From Panacagrimonas sp052389915 (GTDB lineage: Bacteria; Pseudomonadota; Gammaproteobacteria; Nevskiales; Nevskiaceae), in NCBI GenBank assembly GCA_052389915.1, contig JBQTHL010000037.1, positions 22,764 to 86,763 of the forward strand: a stretch of 64,000 bases of DNA, read 5' to 3'. The position numbers and the translations under genes were made by a program. Positions 34,696-43,688 of this stretch are shown piece by piece. Position 1 is the first letter of the stretch. Every line of letters starts with the position of its first letter. Under the pieces are notes generated by a model. That model ran no database searches and was not told the DNA's origin. It was given only the letters and a program-made list of their open reading frames with translations.

Positions 34696-36048
34696 ATGCC
34701 GCAGTCTGCGGTGGATGTCGGCGTAGGCGACGAGGTCGCGAGCAAACCTCGTTCGCCCGACCTTGCGCCGGCGTCGCCGGCGCGTCGCTGGTCGGTCGTC
34801 GCGCTGCTGATGATCGCCTACGTCCTGAGCCTGGCGGATCGACAGATCCTGAGCCTGCTGGTCGGCCCCATCCGGGCTGACCTGCAGGTCAGCGATACGC
34901 AGATGAGCCTGCTGATGGGGCTGTCCTTCGCCCTGTTCTACACGGTCTGCGGCCTGCCGGTGGCGCGCATCGCCGATAGCGGCAGCCGGCGACTGCTCAT
35001 CGTCGTCGGGGTGGCATTCTGGAGCCTTGCAACCGCCGCATGCGGGCTGGCGCAACGCTACTGGACGCTCATGTTCGCGCGGATGGGCGTCGGCATCGGT
35101 GAGGCCGCGTTGTCGCCAGCTGCGTACTCGCTGATCACGGACTTGTTTCCCCAAGGGCAACGAGCGCTGGCCATCAGCATCTACTCGTCCGGAATCTACC
35201 TGGGGTCCGGCTTGGCCCTGGCGGTCGGCGGGCTGATCGTGTCGTGGGCGGAATCAATGGGGACCATCACGCTGCCTGCACTGGGAGTGATTCGCTCGTG
35301 GCAGGTGGTCTTCCTGGTGCTGGGCGCGGCGGGTTTACTGTTCAGCGTTGTACTGCTGCTGTTGCTCAAGGAACCGCCAAGGGGCGTAGGGCATCGCACG
35401 GCCTCTCTCGCGGAGGTCGGGTCGACCGTGCGCAGCAAGTGGACCGCCGTCGTCGGTCACAATCTGGGCTTCAGCCTGCTCTCGCTCGTCACCTACGCCA
35501 CCCTGGCCTGGACGCCGAGCTTTTTCATGCGCGTTCACAACCTCAGCGCCGCCGAAGTCGGGATGCAGTACGGACTCGTCGTCGCCCTCGCTGGCACGAT
35601 CGCCATCGCGTTCGGCGGACGGGTAGCCGACGTGCTCATCGCCAGTGGGCGGCGCGACGGTGCGATGCGCGTGGCGCTGGCGGCGGCGCTGCTTGGCATC
35701 CCGGCCTGCAGCCTATTCCTGTGGCCGGGTTCGCCGGCCTGGGCCATGTGGTTGACCGCTCCGTTGCTGTTCAGTCTGGCGCTGCCCATGGGCGCAGGGC
35801 CTGCGGCCCTGCAGCAACTGTTCCCCTCCAACATGCGGGGTCAGGCCTCGGCGCTGTATGTTTTCGTCGTCAACCTGATCGGCCTGGGCCTCGGGCCGAC
35901 CGTGGTGGCGCTGCTGACCGAGTACGTTTTTGAGGATCCGAAAGCGGTGGGCAAGTCACTGGCCATCGTAGCGATCACCGGTTTGACCGGCGCCGCCCTG
36001 TGCCTTGAGTGGGGCCGCCGTCAGTTCCTGCGTCACCTTCCCTCGTAG
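34696..36048 (+). CDS. MFS transporter
   Basis: A 450-residue twelve-helix MFS protein. The N-terminal half has the motif ADRQILSLLVGPIRADLQVSDTQMSLLMGLSFALFYTVCGLPVARIADSGSRR, containing the D-x-G-(S/R)-R-R loop between helices 2 and 3. The family includes aromatic-acid and terpenoid uptake carriers (spinster-like group). It is in an operon with the ALDH under operator a. It probably imports the cluster's substrate across the inner membrane. Confidence 0.9.
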   Translation: MPQSAVDVGVGDEVASKPRSPDLAPASPARRWSVVALLMIAYVLSLADRQILSLLVGPIRADLQVSDTQMSLLMGLSFALFYTVCGLPVARIADSGSRRLLIVVGVAFWSLATAACGLAQRYWTLMFARMGVGIGEAALSPAAYSLITDLFPQGQRALAISIYSSGIYLGSGLALAVGGLIVSWAESMGTITLPALGVIRSWQVVFLVLGAAGLLFSVVLLLLLKEPPRGVGHRTASLAEVGSTVRSKWTAVVGHNLGFSLLSLVTYATLAWTPSFFMRVHNLSAAEVGMQYGLVVALAGTIAIAFGGRVADVLIASGRRDGAMRVALAAALLGIPACSLFLWPGSPAWAMWLTAPLLFSLALPMGAGPAALQQLFPSNMRGQASALYVFVVNLIGLGLGPTVVALLTEYVFEDPKAVGKSLAIVAITGLTGAALCLEWGRRQFLRHLPS

Positions 36049-36112
36049 GCGCCCGCTCACCAAGCCGCGTGAAAGCGGACGATGGTTGGGCGGACGGCTG
36101 GACGCACGGCCC

Positions 36113-36925
36113 TCAAGTCGTGTTCGACTTCTCGAAACCCGGGCGTGGAATGAGTGTCATCAGGGCCTGGTGCACGCCGCCATCGACGTCCAGGTCCTGC
36201 CCGGTCATGTAGCTGGCGCGATCACTCGCCAGGAACAGGATCGCGTCGGCGATATCGCCCATCGTGCCAATGCGGCGCAGCGGCGCGATGGCGCAGCGGC
36301 GCGCCAGTGTGTCCGGATCCTTGTAGATGGCTTCCGACAGCGGTGTACGGATCATCGCGGGGCTGACGACGTTGCTGCGAATTCCGAACTCGCCCCACTC
36401 GACCGCCAAAGTCCGCGACAGCATCTGCACGCCCGCCTTGCTGACGCTGTACGCACCGATGAATGGCTGCGGCTCGCTTCCGGCGAGTGAACCGACGTGT
36501 ATCAGCGAACCCCGTCGCCGCTCGATCATCTCCTTGCCGAAGATCTGCGAGCAGAGAAAGTAACCGGTCAGATTCACGTTGATGAGCGCGTTCCAATCCT
36601 GGAGCGTGAGCGTTGCCATCGCGCCCGGGCGCACCAGCGCCGCGTTGTTCACCAGGACGTCGCAGGGGCCGATCGCCTTGGACGCTGCGACACGCGCCGC
36701 TTCGATGCTGGATGGATCGGTGACGTCGCATGCGAGCACCACCGCCGATCCGCCCTTGGCGCGGATTCGATCCGCGGCCTCCTCGCATCCGCCAACATTG
36801 CGGTCGAGCAATGCGACCTGCACACCGACCGCCGCCAGGGATTCGGCGATCTGCTGGCCGATGCCGCCTCCGGCACCCGTCACCACCGCCGAGCGCCCCG
36901 CAAGATCCAGCCAGTCTTGAGTCAT
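36113..36925 (-). CDS. Short-chain dehydrogenase/reductase
   Basis: A 270-residue classical SDR. The cofactor motif is TGAGGGIGQQ, NNAALV follows, and the catalytic Ser-Tyr-Lys is seen in HVGSLAGSEPQPFIGAYSVSKAGV. It oxidises an alcohol or reduces a ketone with NAD(P). It is the last gene of the P450-ferredoxin-SDR operon (7-base gap to the ferredoxin). The likely job is to oxidise the alcohol made by the P450. Confidence 0.9.
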   Translation of the reverse strand: MTQDWLDLAGRSAVVTGAGGGIGQQIAESLAAVGVQVALLDRNVGGCEEAADRIRAKGGSAVVLACDVTDPSSIEAARVAASKAIGPCDVLVNNAALVRPGAMATLTLQDWNALINVNLTGYFLCSQIFGKEMIERRRGSLIHVGSLAGSEPQPFIGAYSVSKAGVQMLSRTLAVEWGEFGIRSNVVSPAMIRTPLSEAIYKDPDTLARRCAIAPLRRIGTMGDIADAILFLASDRASYMTGQDLDVDGGVHQALMTLIPRPGFEKSNTT

Positions 36926-36932
36926 GAGCGTT

Positions 36933-37256
36933 TCAGACCTGTGGGTTCGCGATTCGCACGACGATGCCATCGAGCGCTTCACTCATCACGAGTTGGCAGC
37001 TCAGGCGACTGTTGGGCTGGCGCCCCGCTGCGGTGCATTCGAGCATCTGGTCCTCGTTGGGGCTGATCGCCGGAACGCGGTCGAGGAATGCGGGCTCGAC
37101 AAAGACATGGCAGGTCGCGCAGGCCAGCGCGCCCCCGCAGTCGCCGACGATTCCGGAGATTCCGCTCGACGTGGCGGCCTGCATCAGGCTGCTTCCGAGG
37201 TCGACGTCGATTTCGATGGCCGCATCTTCGGCCGAGATGAAAGTGGCTTTGGGCAT
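36933..37256 (-). CDS. 2Fe-2S ferredoxin (putidaredoxin type)
   Basis: A 107-residue ferredoxin. Cysteines at 40, 46, 49 and 87 (C-x5-C-x2-C ... C, in GDCGGALACATCHVF and RLSCQLV) follow the vertebrate/putidaredoxin pattern used with bacterial P450s. The P450 gene lies directly upstream with a 2-base gap. No ferredoxin reductase is encoded in the window, so a reductase from elsewhere must supply electrons. Confidence 0.93.
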   Translation of the reverse strand: MPKATFISAEDAAIEIDVDLGSSLMQAATSSGISGIVGDCGGALACATCHVFVEPAFLDRVPAISPNEDQMLECTAAGRQPNSRLSCQLVMSEALDGIVVRIANPQV

Positions 37257-37258
37257 GG

Positions 37259-38473
37259 TCAGGCGGGAATCAGGCGCAGAGGCAGGGAATCGAGGGTACG
37301 CAGCGCATTGACGAGTTTGAACGTGGGTTCGCCGGTCAATTCGATCGAGCGCACCCGCTTGAGCAGTGCCGAAATAATGCATTCGGCCTCGAGCCTCGCG
37401 ATCATCTGCCCGATGCAGATATGCGCGCCGCGTCCGAATGCCAGATGCACACCCGCGGTCGGGCGGCGCACATCGAACTCATTGGGTCGCTCCCACTTGC
37501 GCGGATCGCGGTTGCCCGCGCCGGCGTAGTACGCGACCTTGGTATCGGCTTTCAGCCGATAGCCGCTGAGTTCGGTCTCCTCGCGCGTGGTGCGGAACAG
37601 CACCGAGGCCGGCGAGTCCAGGCGGATCGCTTCGTCGAACGCCGACTTGATCAGATTCGGATCGGCACGCAGCGCAGCCCAGGCCTCGGGCTGACGCGCC
37701 AGCTGGTTGAGCGTAAAGCCGATGCCCGCCATCGTCGTGTCGGTGCCGGCACGGAAGAACGAGCGCACGTGCAAGGCAGCGGTGCCCTTGTCGAAGTCGC
37801 CTGCGTCCTCGGCCAGGTAGATCTTCTCGCCAAAGCCGCCGGGCAGCATGTTGTGCCGCTGCAGTGCGTCGGCATACCACTCCAGGTACGGCTCGGCCCG
37901 CTTGAGTGCGGCTCGCAGCCGATCATTGTCGGGACCCAGCTGATTGAAGTTCAGCTCACCGGTGAGGATCAGGCGCTCCTTCGGGACGTCAATGCCGAAC
38001 ACCCGCGGAAACACGGTCAGCACAAAGCCCTCTGCGATGTCGCGCACGCCGTCGACGTCGCCCTGCTCAAGTACGCGGTCGGCCACCACATCCGCCTCCT
38101 TCAGGAAGGCCTCGCGCCAGGAGCGGATGACCAAGGGAGAGAGCACCTTGGTCAAGGCCGCGCGAACGCGCGTGTGGTCGGGCGGATCGACCTCCGTGAT
38201 CGGGCTGCGCGCTCGCAGCGCGCCCGGCTTGGTGATGTCGCTCCAGCCGATCCCGGAGGCCGAGGTGAATCGGACGTGGTCGGTGGCTACGGTTCCGACC
38301 TCGTCGTAACGACCCACCGCATAGCACTTCTGTGGTGCCAGATAGACGACCGGCGCCGTCTCCCGCAGCGTCTCGAAGAACGGGTAGGGATTCCGCAGGT
38401 TTTCGTCGCTGAACGGGTCGATGTCGAGCACCGGCGGGTCCAGCAACGCGGTCGCGCTCAGTCCGGCCGTCAT
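37259..38473 (-). CDS. Cytochrome P450
   Basis: A 404-residue soluble bacterial P450. The I-helix RSFFRAGTDTTMAGIGF carries the oxygen-activating Thr pair, and the K-helix EAIRLDSPASVLFRTTREE has the ExxR. The heme-binding FGRGAHICIG places the axial Cys at residue 353. It hydroxylates an unactivated C-H; the class is near terpene- and steroid-hydroxylating CYPs. I use ATG 38473; a TTG at 38527 would add 18 residues. Operator b is 134 bases upstream. It heads the P450-ferredoxin-SDR operon. Confidence 0.93.
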   Translation of the reverse strand: MTAGLSATALLDPPVLDIDPFSDENLRNPYPFFETLRETAPVVYLAPQKCYAVGRYDEVGTVATDHVRFTSASGIGWSDITKPGALRARSPITEVDPPDHTRVRAALTKVLSPLVIRSWREAFLKEADVVADRVLEQGDVDGVRDIAEGFVLTVFPRVFGIDVPKERLILTGELNFNQLGPDNDRLRAALKRAEPYLEWYADALQRHNMLPGGFGEKIYLAEDAGDFDKGTAALHVRSFFRAGTDTTMAGIGFTLNQLARQPEAWAALRADPNLIKSAFDEAIRLDSPASVLFRTTREETELSGYRLKADTKVAYYAGAGNRDPRKWERPNEFDVRRPTAGVHLAFGRGAHICIGQMIARLEAECIISALLKRVRSIELTGEPTFKLVNALRTLDSLPLRLIPA

Positions 38474-38606
38474 GACTTGATTCCGTATGGGAAATTGCGG
38501 GTTTCCATCTGCCGTCTCCTCGGGCAACGATGCATGCCCGTCGACTGCGGCGTGGGCGCATCCTGATTTGTCGTCAGAGCTTACGAAGGCGCGCCGGGCC
38601 CCGTCT

Positions 38607-38624
38607 GTCCCCGTCCACGGGGAC
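38607..38624. promoter_or_regulatory. Operator site b, before the P450 operon
   Basis: GTCCCC gtccac GGGGAC, with arms reaching 8 bp (GTCCCCGT/ACGGGGAC). It sits just past the end of the luxR gene and upstream of the P450 operon, which reads to the left. Same 6-base spacer as the other six copies. Confidence 0.75.
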
Positions 38625-38626
38625 GC

Positions 38627-39511
38627 TCAAGCCACGCGCGACGCCTCCGATTCGACAGCCGTCTGCTCCGCGCGAGCGCTCCGCTTGGCACCTGCGTGGG
38701 TGTCGAAGTTGCTCCACAGGGTCAGGTACCACACCAGAAGCTCGCGCCGCGTCGACAGACCGAGGCGCTGGTAGGCCCGCTTGCGATACGTGGTGACGGT
38801 TTCAGCGCCGATGCCCAGATCGATCGAGATGCCGGCAGAGGACATGCCGTACAGGAACCGGGCGCAGACTTCTGCCTCGCGGCGCGGCAGCGGCTCGGGA
38901 CTCGAGGAGATGCAGCTCTCGATGAGAGCCACCGACGCCAGTGGCAACAGCGGCGCCGCATTGCCGGCGATGCTCGCGTGCTTGGCGATGAGCGCGATCA
39001 GGGTATCGGCCAGTGCGCTCAAATCGGCAAGCTCCGCCTCGCTGAAGGTCTCCTGCTCGTCCGTGCGCACGATGCTGAGGCAGTACCCGCCTTCCGCTCT
39101 CCTGGCACAGATGAGCAACCGCTCGCGCACGTGCTTGCGGCGATAGACCAGCTCGCGCAGGCCGTGATCGGGGAGCTGCTTGACCTCCACACGGATGATC
39201 CCGGCGTGTTCGGTCTCGATCAGGCCCTGCGCCCGGGTCATCGCCGGATCCCGGCGCCAGTATTGGCCGTTGACGTAGAGCGCGGTCTGTTTGTGCGCCG
39301 TGTCCGATCCGTCCCAGCTGGCCGAGGCCAGTTCCATCAGCTCGTCGGTACCGAGTCGAAAGACCGCGCAGTGATCGGCACGGCACTTGTGGTGGAGAAA
39401 GGACAGGAGCTGGGTGGCGAAGCGCGGGGTGCCGAGCGCGTCGATCACATCCGGTAACTCGGACGGCTGCAGTTCGGTTCTCATGACGGGCTCGCGCGAT
39501 AGCTTGCTCAT
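38627..39511 (-). CDS. LuxR-family transcriptional regulator
   Basis: A 294-residue protein. The N-terminal about 200 residues are a ligand-sensing-type domain without a recognised family (QLLSFLHHKCRADHCAVFRLG ... LRELVYRRKHVRERLLICARR). The C-terminal LuxR HTH is clear (LPRREAEVCARFLYGMSSAGISIDLGIGAETVTTYRKRAYQRLGL). SD GAGGAGG lies ahead of ATG 39511. Operator c is 30 bases upstream, fitting autoregulation. I infer it binds the GTCCCC-N6-GGGGAC sites of the cluster. Confidence 0.88.
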   Translation of the reverse strand: MSKLSREPVMRTELQPSELPDVIDALGTPRFATQLLSFLHHKCRADHCAVFRLGTDELMELASASWDGSDTAHKQTALYVNGQYWRRDPAMTRAQGLIETEHAGIIRVEVKQLPDHGLRELVYRRKHVRERLLICARRAEGGYCLSIVRTDEQETFSEAELADLSALADTLIALIAKHASIAGNAAPLLPLASVALIESCISSSPEPLPRREAEVCARFLYGMSSAGISIDLGIGAETVTTYRKRAYQRLGLSTRRELLVWYLTLWSNFDTHAGAKRSARAEQTAVESEASRVA

Positions 39512-39540
39512 AGATGCCTCCTCGACTCGGCGGCGCATCG

Positions 39541-39558
39541 GTCCCCGGTCACGGGGAC
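39541..39558. promoter_or_regulatory. Operator site c, between luxR and hydrolase-ligase
   Basis: GTCCCC ggtcac GGGGAC. It lies in the 165-base divergent gap between the LuxR gene (minus) and the alpha/beta hydrolase gene (plus), so one site can serve both promoters. Confidence 0.78.
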
Positions 39559-39676
39559 AGAGGTTAACCGGGTACGACCCTACAGTGCTTCGCGCCGATA
39601 CGCCGCGCCCACAAGCCGCGCCCACAAGCAGCGTTTCCCGCGCGTTTGCCTTCCGCGCAAACCTTCCAGAGATCCG

Positions 39677-40861
39677 ATGAATCCGTCGCAGACCCAACCC
39701 GTCGAGATCGAACACGAATGGGTTCATATCCAGTACCAGGAAGCCGGTTCCTTCCAGGAGACGTATGGATTCTCCGGCAACCAGGGCGCCGTCAACCTCG
39801 AGGGCATTCTCATGCGTCCCCGCGGCGTCCCCTCGAAGACGCTGCTGATCTTCATGCATCCCACCTCGACCTTGCAGCTACTGCCGGTGCCCCGTGAGAC
39901 GGCGCGACACGGGGCGCACGTGCTGTGCGCAGCGAGCCGCTACGCGAAGAACGACGCCGCGCTGATCCTCGAGAAAGTGCTGTTGGACCTCGGCGCCTAT
40001 ATTCGTCACGCCAAGGAGCGCTGGGGCTACGAGAAGATCGTGATCGTCGGCTGGAGCGGCGGCGGTTCGCTTGCCCTGTTCTATCAGTCGCAGGCCGAGC
40101 AGCCCAGCATCGTGCAGACGCCGGCCGGCGACCCTGTCGACGTCGCGGGTGCGCGCCTGATACCGGCCGATGCGGTGGTGTTCCAGGCGGCGCATATCTC
40201 ACGCGCGCGCATGCTCGTGGACATGATCGACCCGTCCGTACAGAACGAGCTCGATCCCGACAGCCGCGATCCGACCCTGGACCTCTATGCACCGGGGAAT
40301 CCCGCACAGCCGCCGTACTCGGCTGCCTTCATCGAGATGTATCGAGCCGCGCAGCTTGCGCGGGTGCGGCGCATCAGCGCCTGGGTCAAACGCACGCTCG
40401 CGCAGCTGCGGGAAGCCAAGACGGCGGAAATGGAGCGAGGCTTCGTCGTTCACCGCACCGTGGCGGAGCCACGCTACCTGGATCCCAGCCTCGATCCCAA
40501 TGACCGCAAGCCTCGATGGTGCTATCTGGGCGTTCCGGAGACGGCCAACACCGGTCCGGTCGGGCTTGCGCGCTTTTCCACGCTGCGGTCCTGGCTGTCG
40601 CAGTGGTCCATCGATGACTCGAATGCCGATGGCATTGCGTGTGCACGACGCATCCGCGCGCCGGTGCTGGTGATCGAGAACTCGGCAGACGATGCCGTCC
40701 CGCAAGCACATGCGCGACTGATCTTCGAGGCCTGCGCGAGCCCCGACAAGACCATGCGCGTGATCAAGGGCGCGACGCACTACTACGCCGGCCAGCCGGA
40801 GCACCTGAGTGAGGCCATCACGCTGGTGCGGGACTGGCTTTCGGCCCGCGGCATTGGCTGA
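39677..40861 (+). CDS. Alpha/beta hydrolase
   Basis: A 394-residue hydrolase. The nucleophile elbow is GWSGGG (IVIVGWSGGGSLALFYQ), the acid is likely in VLVIENSADDAVP and the base is His in KGATHYYAGQPEH. The extra middle region (about 170-300) forms a lid. It may cleave a C-C bond or an ester or thioester in the pathway. It is followed after 11 bases by the acyl-CoA ligase, so the two form an operon under operator c. Confidence 0.85.
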   Translation: MNPSQTQPVEIEHEWVHIQYQEAGSFQETYGFSGNQGAVNLEGILMRPRGVPSKTLLIFMHPTSTLQLLPVPRETARHGAHVLCAASRYAKNDAALILEKVLLDLGAYIRHAKERWGYEKIVIVGWSGGGSLALFYQSQAEQPSIVQTPAGDPVDVAGARLIPADAVVFQAAHISRARMLVDMIDPSVQNELDPDSRDPTLDLYAPGNPAQPPYSAAFIEMYRAAQLARVRRISAWVKRTLAQLREAKTAEMERGFVVHRTVAEPRYLDPSLDPNDRKPRWCYLGVPETANTGPVGLARFSTLRSWLSQWSIDDSNADGIACARRIRAPVLVIENSADDAVPQAHARLIFEACASPDKTMRVIKGATHYYAGQPEHLSEAITLVRDWLSARGIG

Positions 40862-40872
40862 CCCGATCTGAC

Positions 40873-42396
40873 ATGAACATCTTCAGCGTGCTTGACCAGA
40901 CCGCCCGCCGCTTCGGCGAGCGACGTGCCGTTTTCTCTGGCGACGAGTGCTTCGCAACCTGGGCCGAGCTGCGGCACCGCGCGCTGTCCATCGGTGCCGC
41001 GCTGAAATCGCGCTTCGCCAAGGGCGATCGCATCGCGGTGGCCGCCGAGAATCGGCCGGAGTACGTCGAGATCCTCTTCAGCATCTGGGCCGCAGAGTGC
41101 GTGGCGGTTCCGCTGAACCACAAGCTGCATGCGCGCGAGATGGCGCAGATCCTGGCCGATTCCGGCGCGACGGCGGCGTTCGTGTCACCGAAGCTGGCTC
41201 CGGATCTCGACAAGGCCCTGCCTGCGCAGGACGGACGTGCAGCACTCATCGTCATCGGCACGGATGACTACGATGCGCTGCTTCAGCATGCGCCCGCAGA
41301 AGTGCCCCGCACTCCGCCAGAGTCGCTGGCGTGGCTGTTCTACACCAGCGGTACGACCGGCGCCCCCAAGGGGGCGATGCTTTCCCACCGCAACCTGATG
41401 GCGATGAGCATCGCCCACCTGGCTGACGTCGATGCGCCGGACGAGGATGCGTCGCTGATCCACGCGGCACCGATGTCACATGGGTCGGGGCTGTACATGC
41501 CGGCGTACGTCTCGCGGGGAGCACGGCAGGTCGTCCCGGCTGCCGGAGCATTCGACGAGGCCGAGTTCCTCGACCTGTGCCGGCTCCACCCCGCCTGCAG
41601 CGCCTTCCTGGCGCCGACCATGGTCCAGCGTCTGTGCGAGCAGGCCGAGCGCGGCGGCGCGCGCCCCGCCAACCTGCGCACGATCATCTACGGCGGAGGG
41701 CCGATGTACGTCGAGCACCTGAAACGCGCGCTGTCGGTGTTCGGGCCGGTGTTCGTGCAGATCTACGGCCAGGGCGAGGCGCCGATGACGGTCACGTGTC
41801 TGCGGCAGGCAGATCATCTTGATGTGCCTGATTCCATCCTCGGCTCGGTGGGCATTGCGCGCTCCGGCGTCGAGGTCGCGGTCGTAGATAGCGAGGATCA
41901 GCCGGTGGCCGCGGGAGAGAGCGGAGAGATCATCGTACGCGGCGACGTCGTGATGTCCGGCTACTGGAACAATCCGGCAGCGACGGCCGAGACCTTGCGT
42001 GGCGGATGGCTGCACACCGGCGACGTCGGTGCTTTCGACGCGCGGGGCTATCTGACACTGAAGGACCGATCCAAGGACGTCGTCATCAGCGGTGGCAGCA
42101 ACATCTATCCACGCGAAGTCGAAGAAGCGTTGCTGTCGGCGGAGGGTGTCTCCGAGGTCTGCGTCGTCGGCGCGCCTGATCCGGAATGGGGCGAGATCGT
42201 CGTCGCATTCGTGGTTCCCAAGGATCGCGCGCAGGTCAACGAACAACAGCTCGACGCTCACTGCCTGGATCAGATTGCGCGCTTCAAGCGACCCAAGCGA
42301 TATGTCTTCGTCGAGAGCTTGCCCAAGAACAGCTACGGCAAGGTGCTGAAACGAGAATTGCGCTCGCTTGTTCAGAATCAGCGCACGGAAAATTAA
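40873..42396 (+). CDS. Acyl-CoA synthetase (AMP-forming)
   Basis: A 507-residue ANL-family ligase. It has the P-loop-like LFYTSGTTGAPKGAMLSHRNL, then YGQGEAPMT, GWLHTGDVGAFDARGYLTLKDRSKDVVISGG and the C-terminal lysine motif PKNSYGKVLKREL. It activates a carboxylic acid to its CoA thioester with ATP. It sits right after the hydrolase, which may release the acid. Acid specificity is not evident. Confidence 0.92.
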   Translation: MNIFSVLDQTARRFGERRAVFSGDECFATWAELRHRALSIGAALKSRFAKGDRIAVAAENRPEYVEILFSIWAAECVAVPLNHKLHAREMAQILADSGATAAFVSPKLAPDLDKALPAQDGRAALIVIGTDDYDALLQHAPAEVPRTPPESLAWLFYTSGTTGAPKGAMLSHRNLMAMSIAHLADVDAPDEDASLIHAAPMSHGSGLYMPAYVSRGARQVVPAAGAFDEAEFLDLCRLHPACSAFLAPTMVQRLCEQAERGGARPANLRTIIYGGGPMYVEHLKRALSVFGPVFVQIYGQGEAPMTVTCLRQADHLDVPDSILGSVGIARSGVEVAVVDSEDQPVAAGESGEIIVRGDVVMSGYWNNPAATAETLRGGWLHTGDVGAFDARGYLTLKDRSKDVVISGGSNIYPREVEEALLSAEGVSEVCVVGAPDPEWGEIVVAFVVPKDRAQVNEQQLDAHCLDQIARFKRPKRYVFVESLPKNSYGKVLKRELRSLVQNQRTEN

Positions 42397-42425
42397 GGCA
42401 GCCGCGAAGTCGTAACGGATCAACA

Positions 42426-42443
42426 GTCCCATCTGCCGGGGAC
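42426..42443. promoter_or_regulatory. Operator site d, before the CoA-transferase operon
   Basis: GTCCCa tctgcc GGGGAC (one mismatch), extended as CAGTCCC / GGGACTG. It lies 66 bases before the ATG at 42510, after the ligase gene ends at 42396. Confidence 0.72.
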
Positions 42444-42509
42444 TGCAATTCTCCGGGGGCTGCCTAGGATGTGATCGACGATCAGTTCGATCGGGCCCTG
42501 AAAAAAATC

Positions 42510-43688
42510 ATGACGACAGCTTCCGACCCCACGCCAATGGCGCTTACGGGAATCCGCGTGCTTGAACTGGGCTCGCTGATTGCAGGGCCCTATGCCAGCG
42601 CACTGCTCGCGCAATTCGGTGCCGAGGTCATCAAGATCGAGCCGGTGGGAAGCGGCGATCCCTTGCGCAAGTGGCGCAAGCTCCACGAGGGCACGTCGCT
42701 CTGGTGGTACGTGCAGAGCCGCAACAAGAAGTCGGTCGTGCTCGACCTGAAATCCGAGGAAGGCCGCGACATCGTCCGCAAGCTGGTCGCTGAATGCGAC
42801 ATCGTGATCGAGAATTTTCGTCCCGGGACATTGGAGAAGTGGGGCCTGGGCTGGGAGGCGCTGTCGAAGGTCAACCCCAAGCTGATCATGGTGCGCATCT
42901 CGGGCTACGGACAGACCGGCCCGCGGCGCGACATGCCGGGGTTTGCCGCGATCGCCGAATCGATGGGCGGTCTGCGCTACGTGACGGGTTTCCCGGATCG
43001 CCCGCCGGTCCGTTCGGGCGTCAGCATCGGCGATACCCTGGCTTCACTCTACGGTGTCATCGGCGCGCTCATGGCCATGCACCATCTCAAGGTGAACAAC
43101 GGCACCGGCCAGTTCATCGACGTGGCGCTCTACGAAGCCGTGTTCGCGGTGATGGAGAGTCTGGTCCCGGAATACTCCGGCCTCGGGTTCGTGCGCGAGC
43201 GCTCTGGTGCCAGTCTTCCCGGCATCTCACCTTCCAACACCTATCCCTGCGCGGACGGCAAGCACGTCGTCATCGCCGGCAATGGCGATGCGCTGTTCCG
43301 TCGACTGATGCAGTCCATCGGTCGGCCTGATCTGGCCGACGATCCCGCGCTGGCGCAGAACGACGGGCGCGTCCTGCGCAACAGCGAACTCGACGAAGCA
43401 ATCAGCGCCTGGACGCAGCAAAACACCATCGATGACGTGGTACGCATCCTGGAAGAGGCAGAAGTGCCGGTGGGCAAGATCTACACCGCGCAGGACATCT
43501 GTGACGATCCGCATTACGCGGCCCGCGACATGCTCGAAGAGCATGTGACGCCCAGCGGCCTGAAAATGAAGATCCCGGGCATCGTGCCGAAGCTCAGCGC
43601 GACGCCTGGACGCACCCGCTGGCTCGGGCCAGCTCTGGGTGCGCATACCGAAGAGGTCCTTGCATCCCTCAAGGAGGATCGAGCATGA
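42510..43688 (+). CDS. CaiB/BaiF family CoA-transferase
   Basis: A 392-residue class III CoA-transferase. The N-terminus LTGIRVLELGSLIAGPYASALLAQFGAEVIKIEP, then RNKKSVVLDLKSEEGRD and ENFRPGTLEKWGLGWEAL are family hallmarks, and the catalytic Asp is in the GVSIGDTLAS region. It moves CoA between acids without ATP. The start may be ATG 42510 or 42537; neither has a clear SD. Its stop overlaps the lyase ATG. It likely makes the CoA ester cleaved by the lyase. Confidence 0.9.
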   Translation: MTTASDPTPMALTGIRVLELGSLIAGPYASALLAQFGAEVIKIEPVGSGDPLRKWRKLHEGTSLWWYVQSRNKKSVVLDLKSEEGRDIVRKLVAECDIVIENFRPGTLEKWGLGWEALSKVNPKLIMVRISGYGQTGPRRDMPGFAAIAESMGGLRYVTGFPDRPPVRSGVSIGDTLASLYGVIGALMAMHHLKVNNGTGQFIDVALYEAVFAVMESLVPEYSGLGFVRERSGASLPGISPSNTYPCADGKHVVIAGNGDALFRRLMQSIGRPDLADDPALAQNDGRVLRNSELDEAISAWTQQNTIDDVVRILEEAEVPVGKIYTAQDICDDPHYAARDMLEEHVTPSGLKMKIPGIVPKLSATPGRTRWLGPALGAHTEEVLASLKEDRA

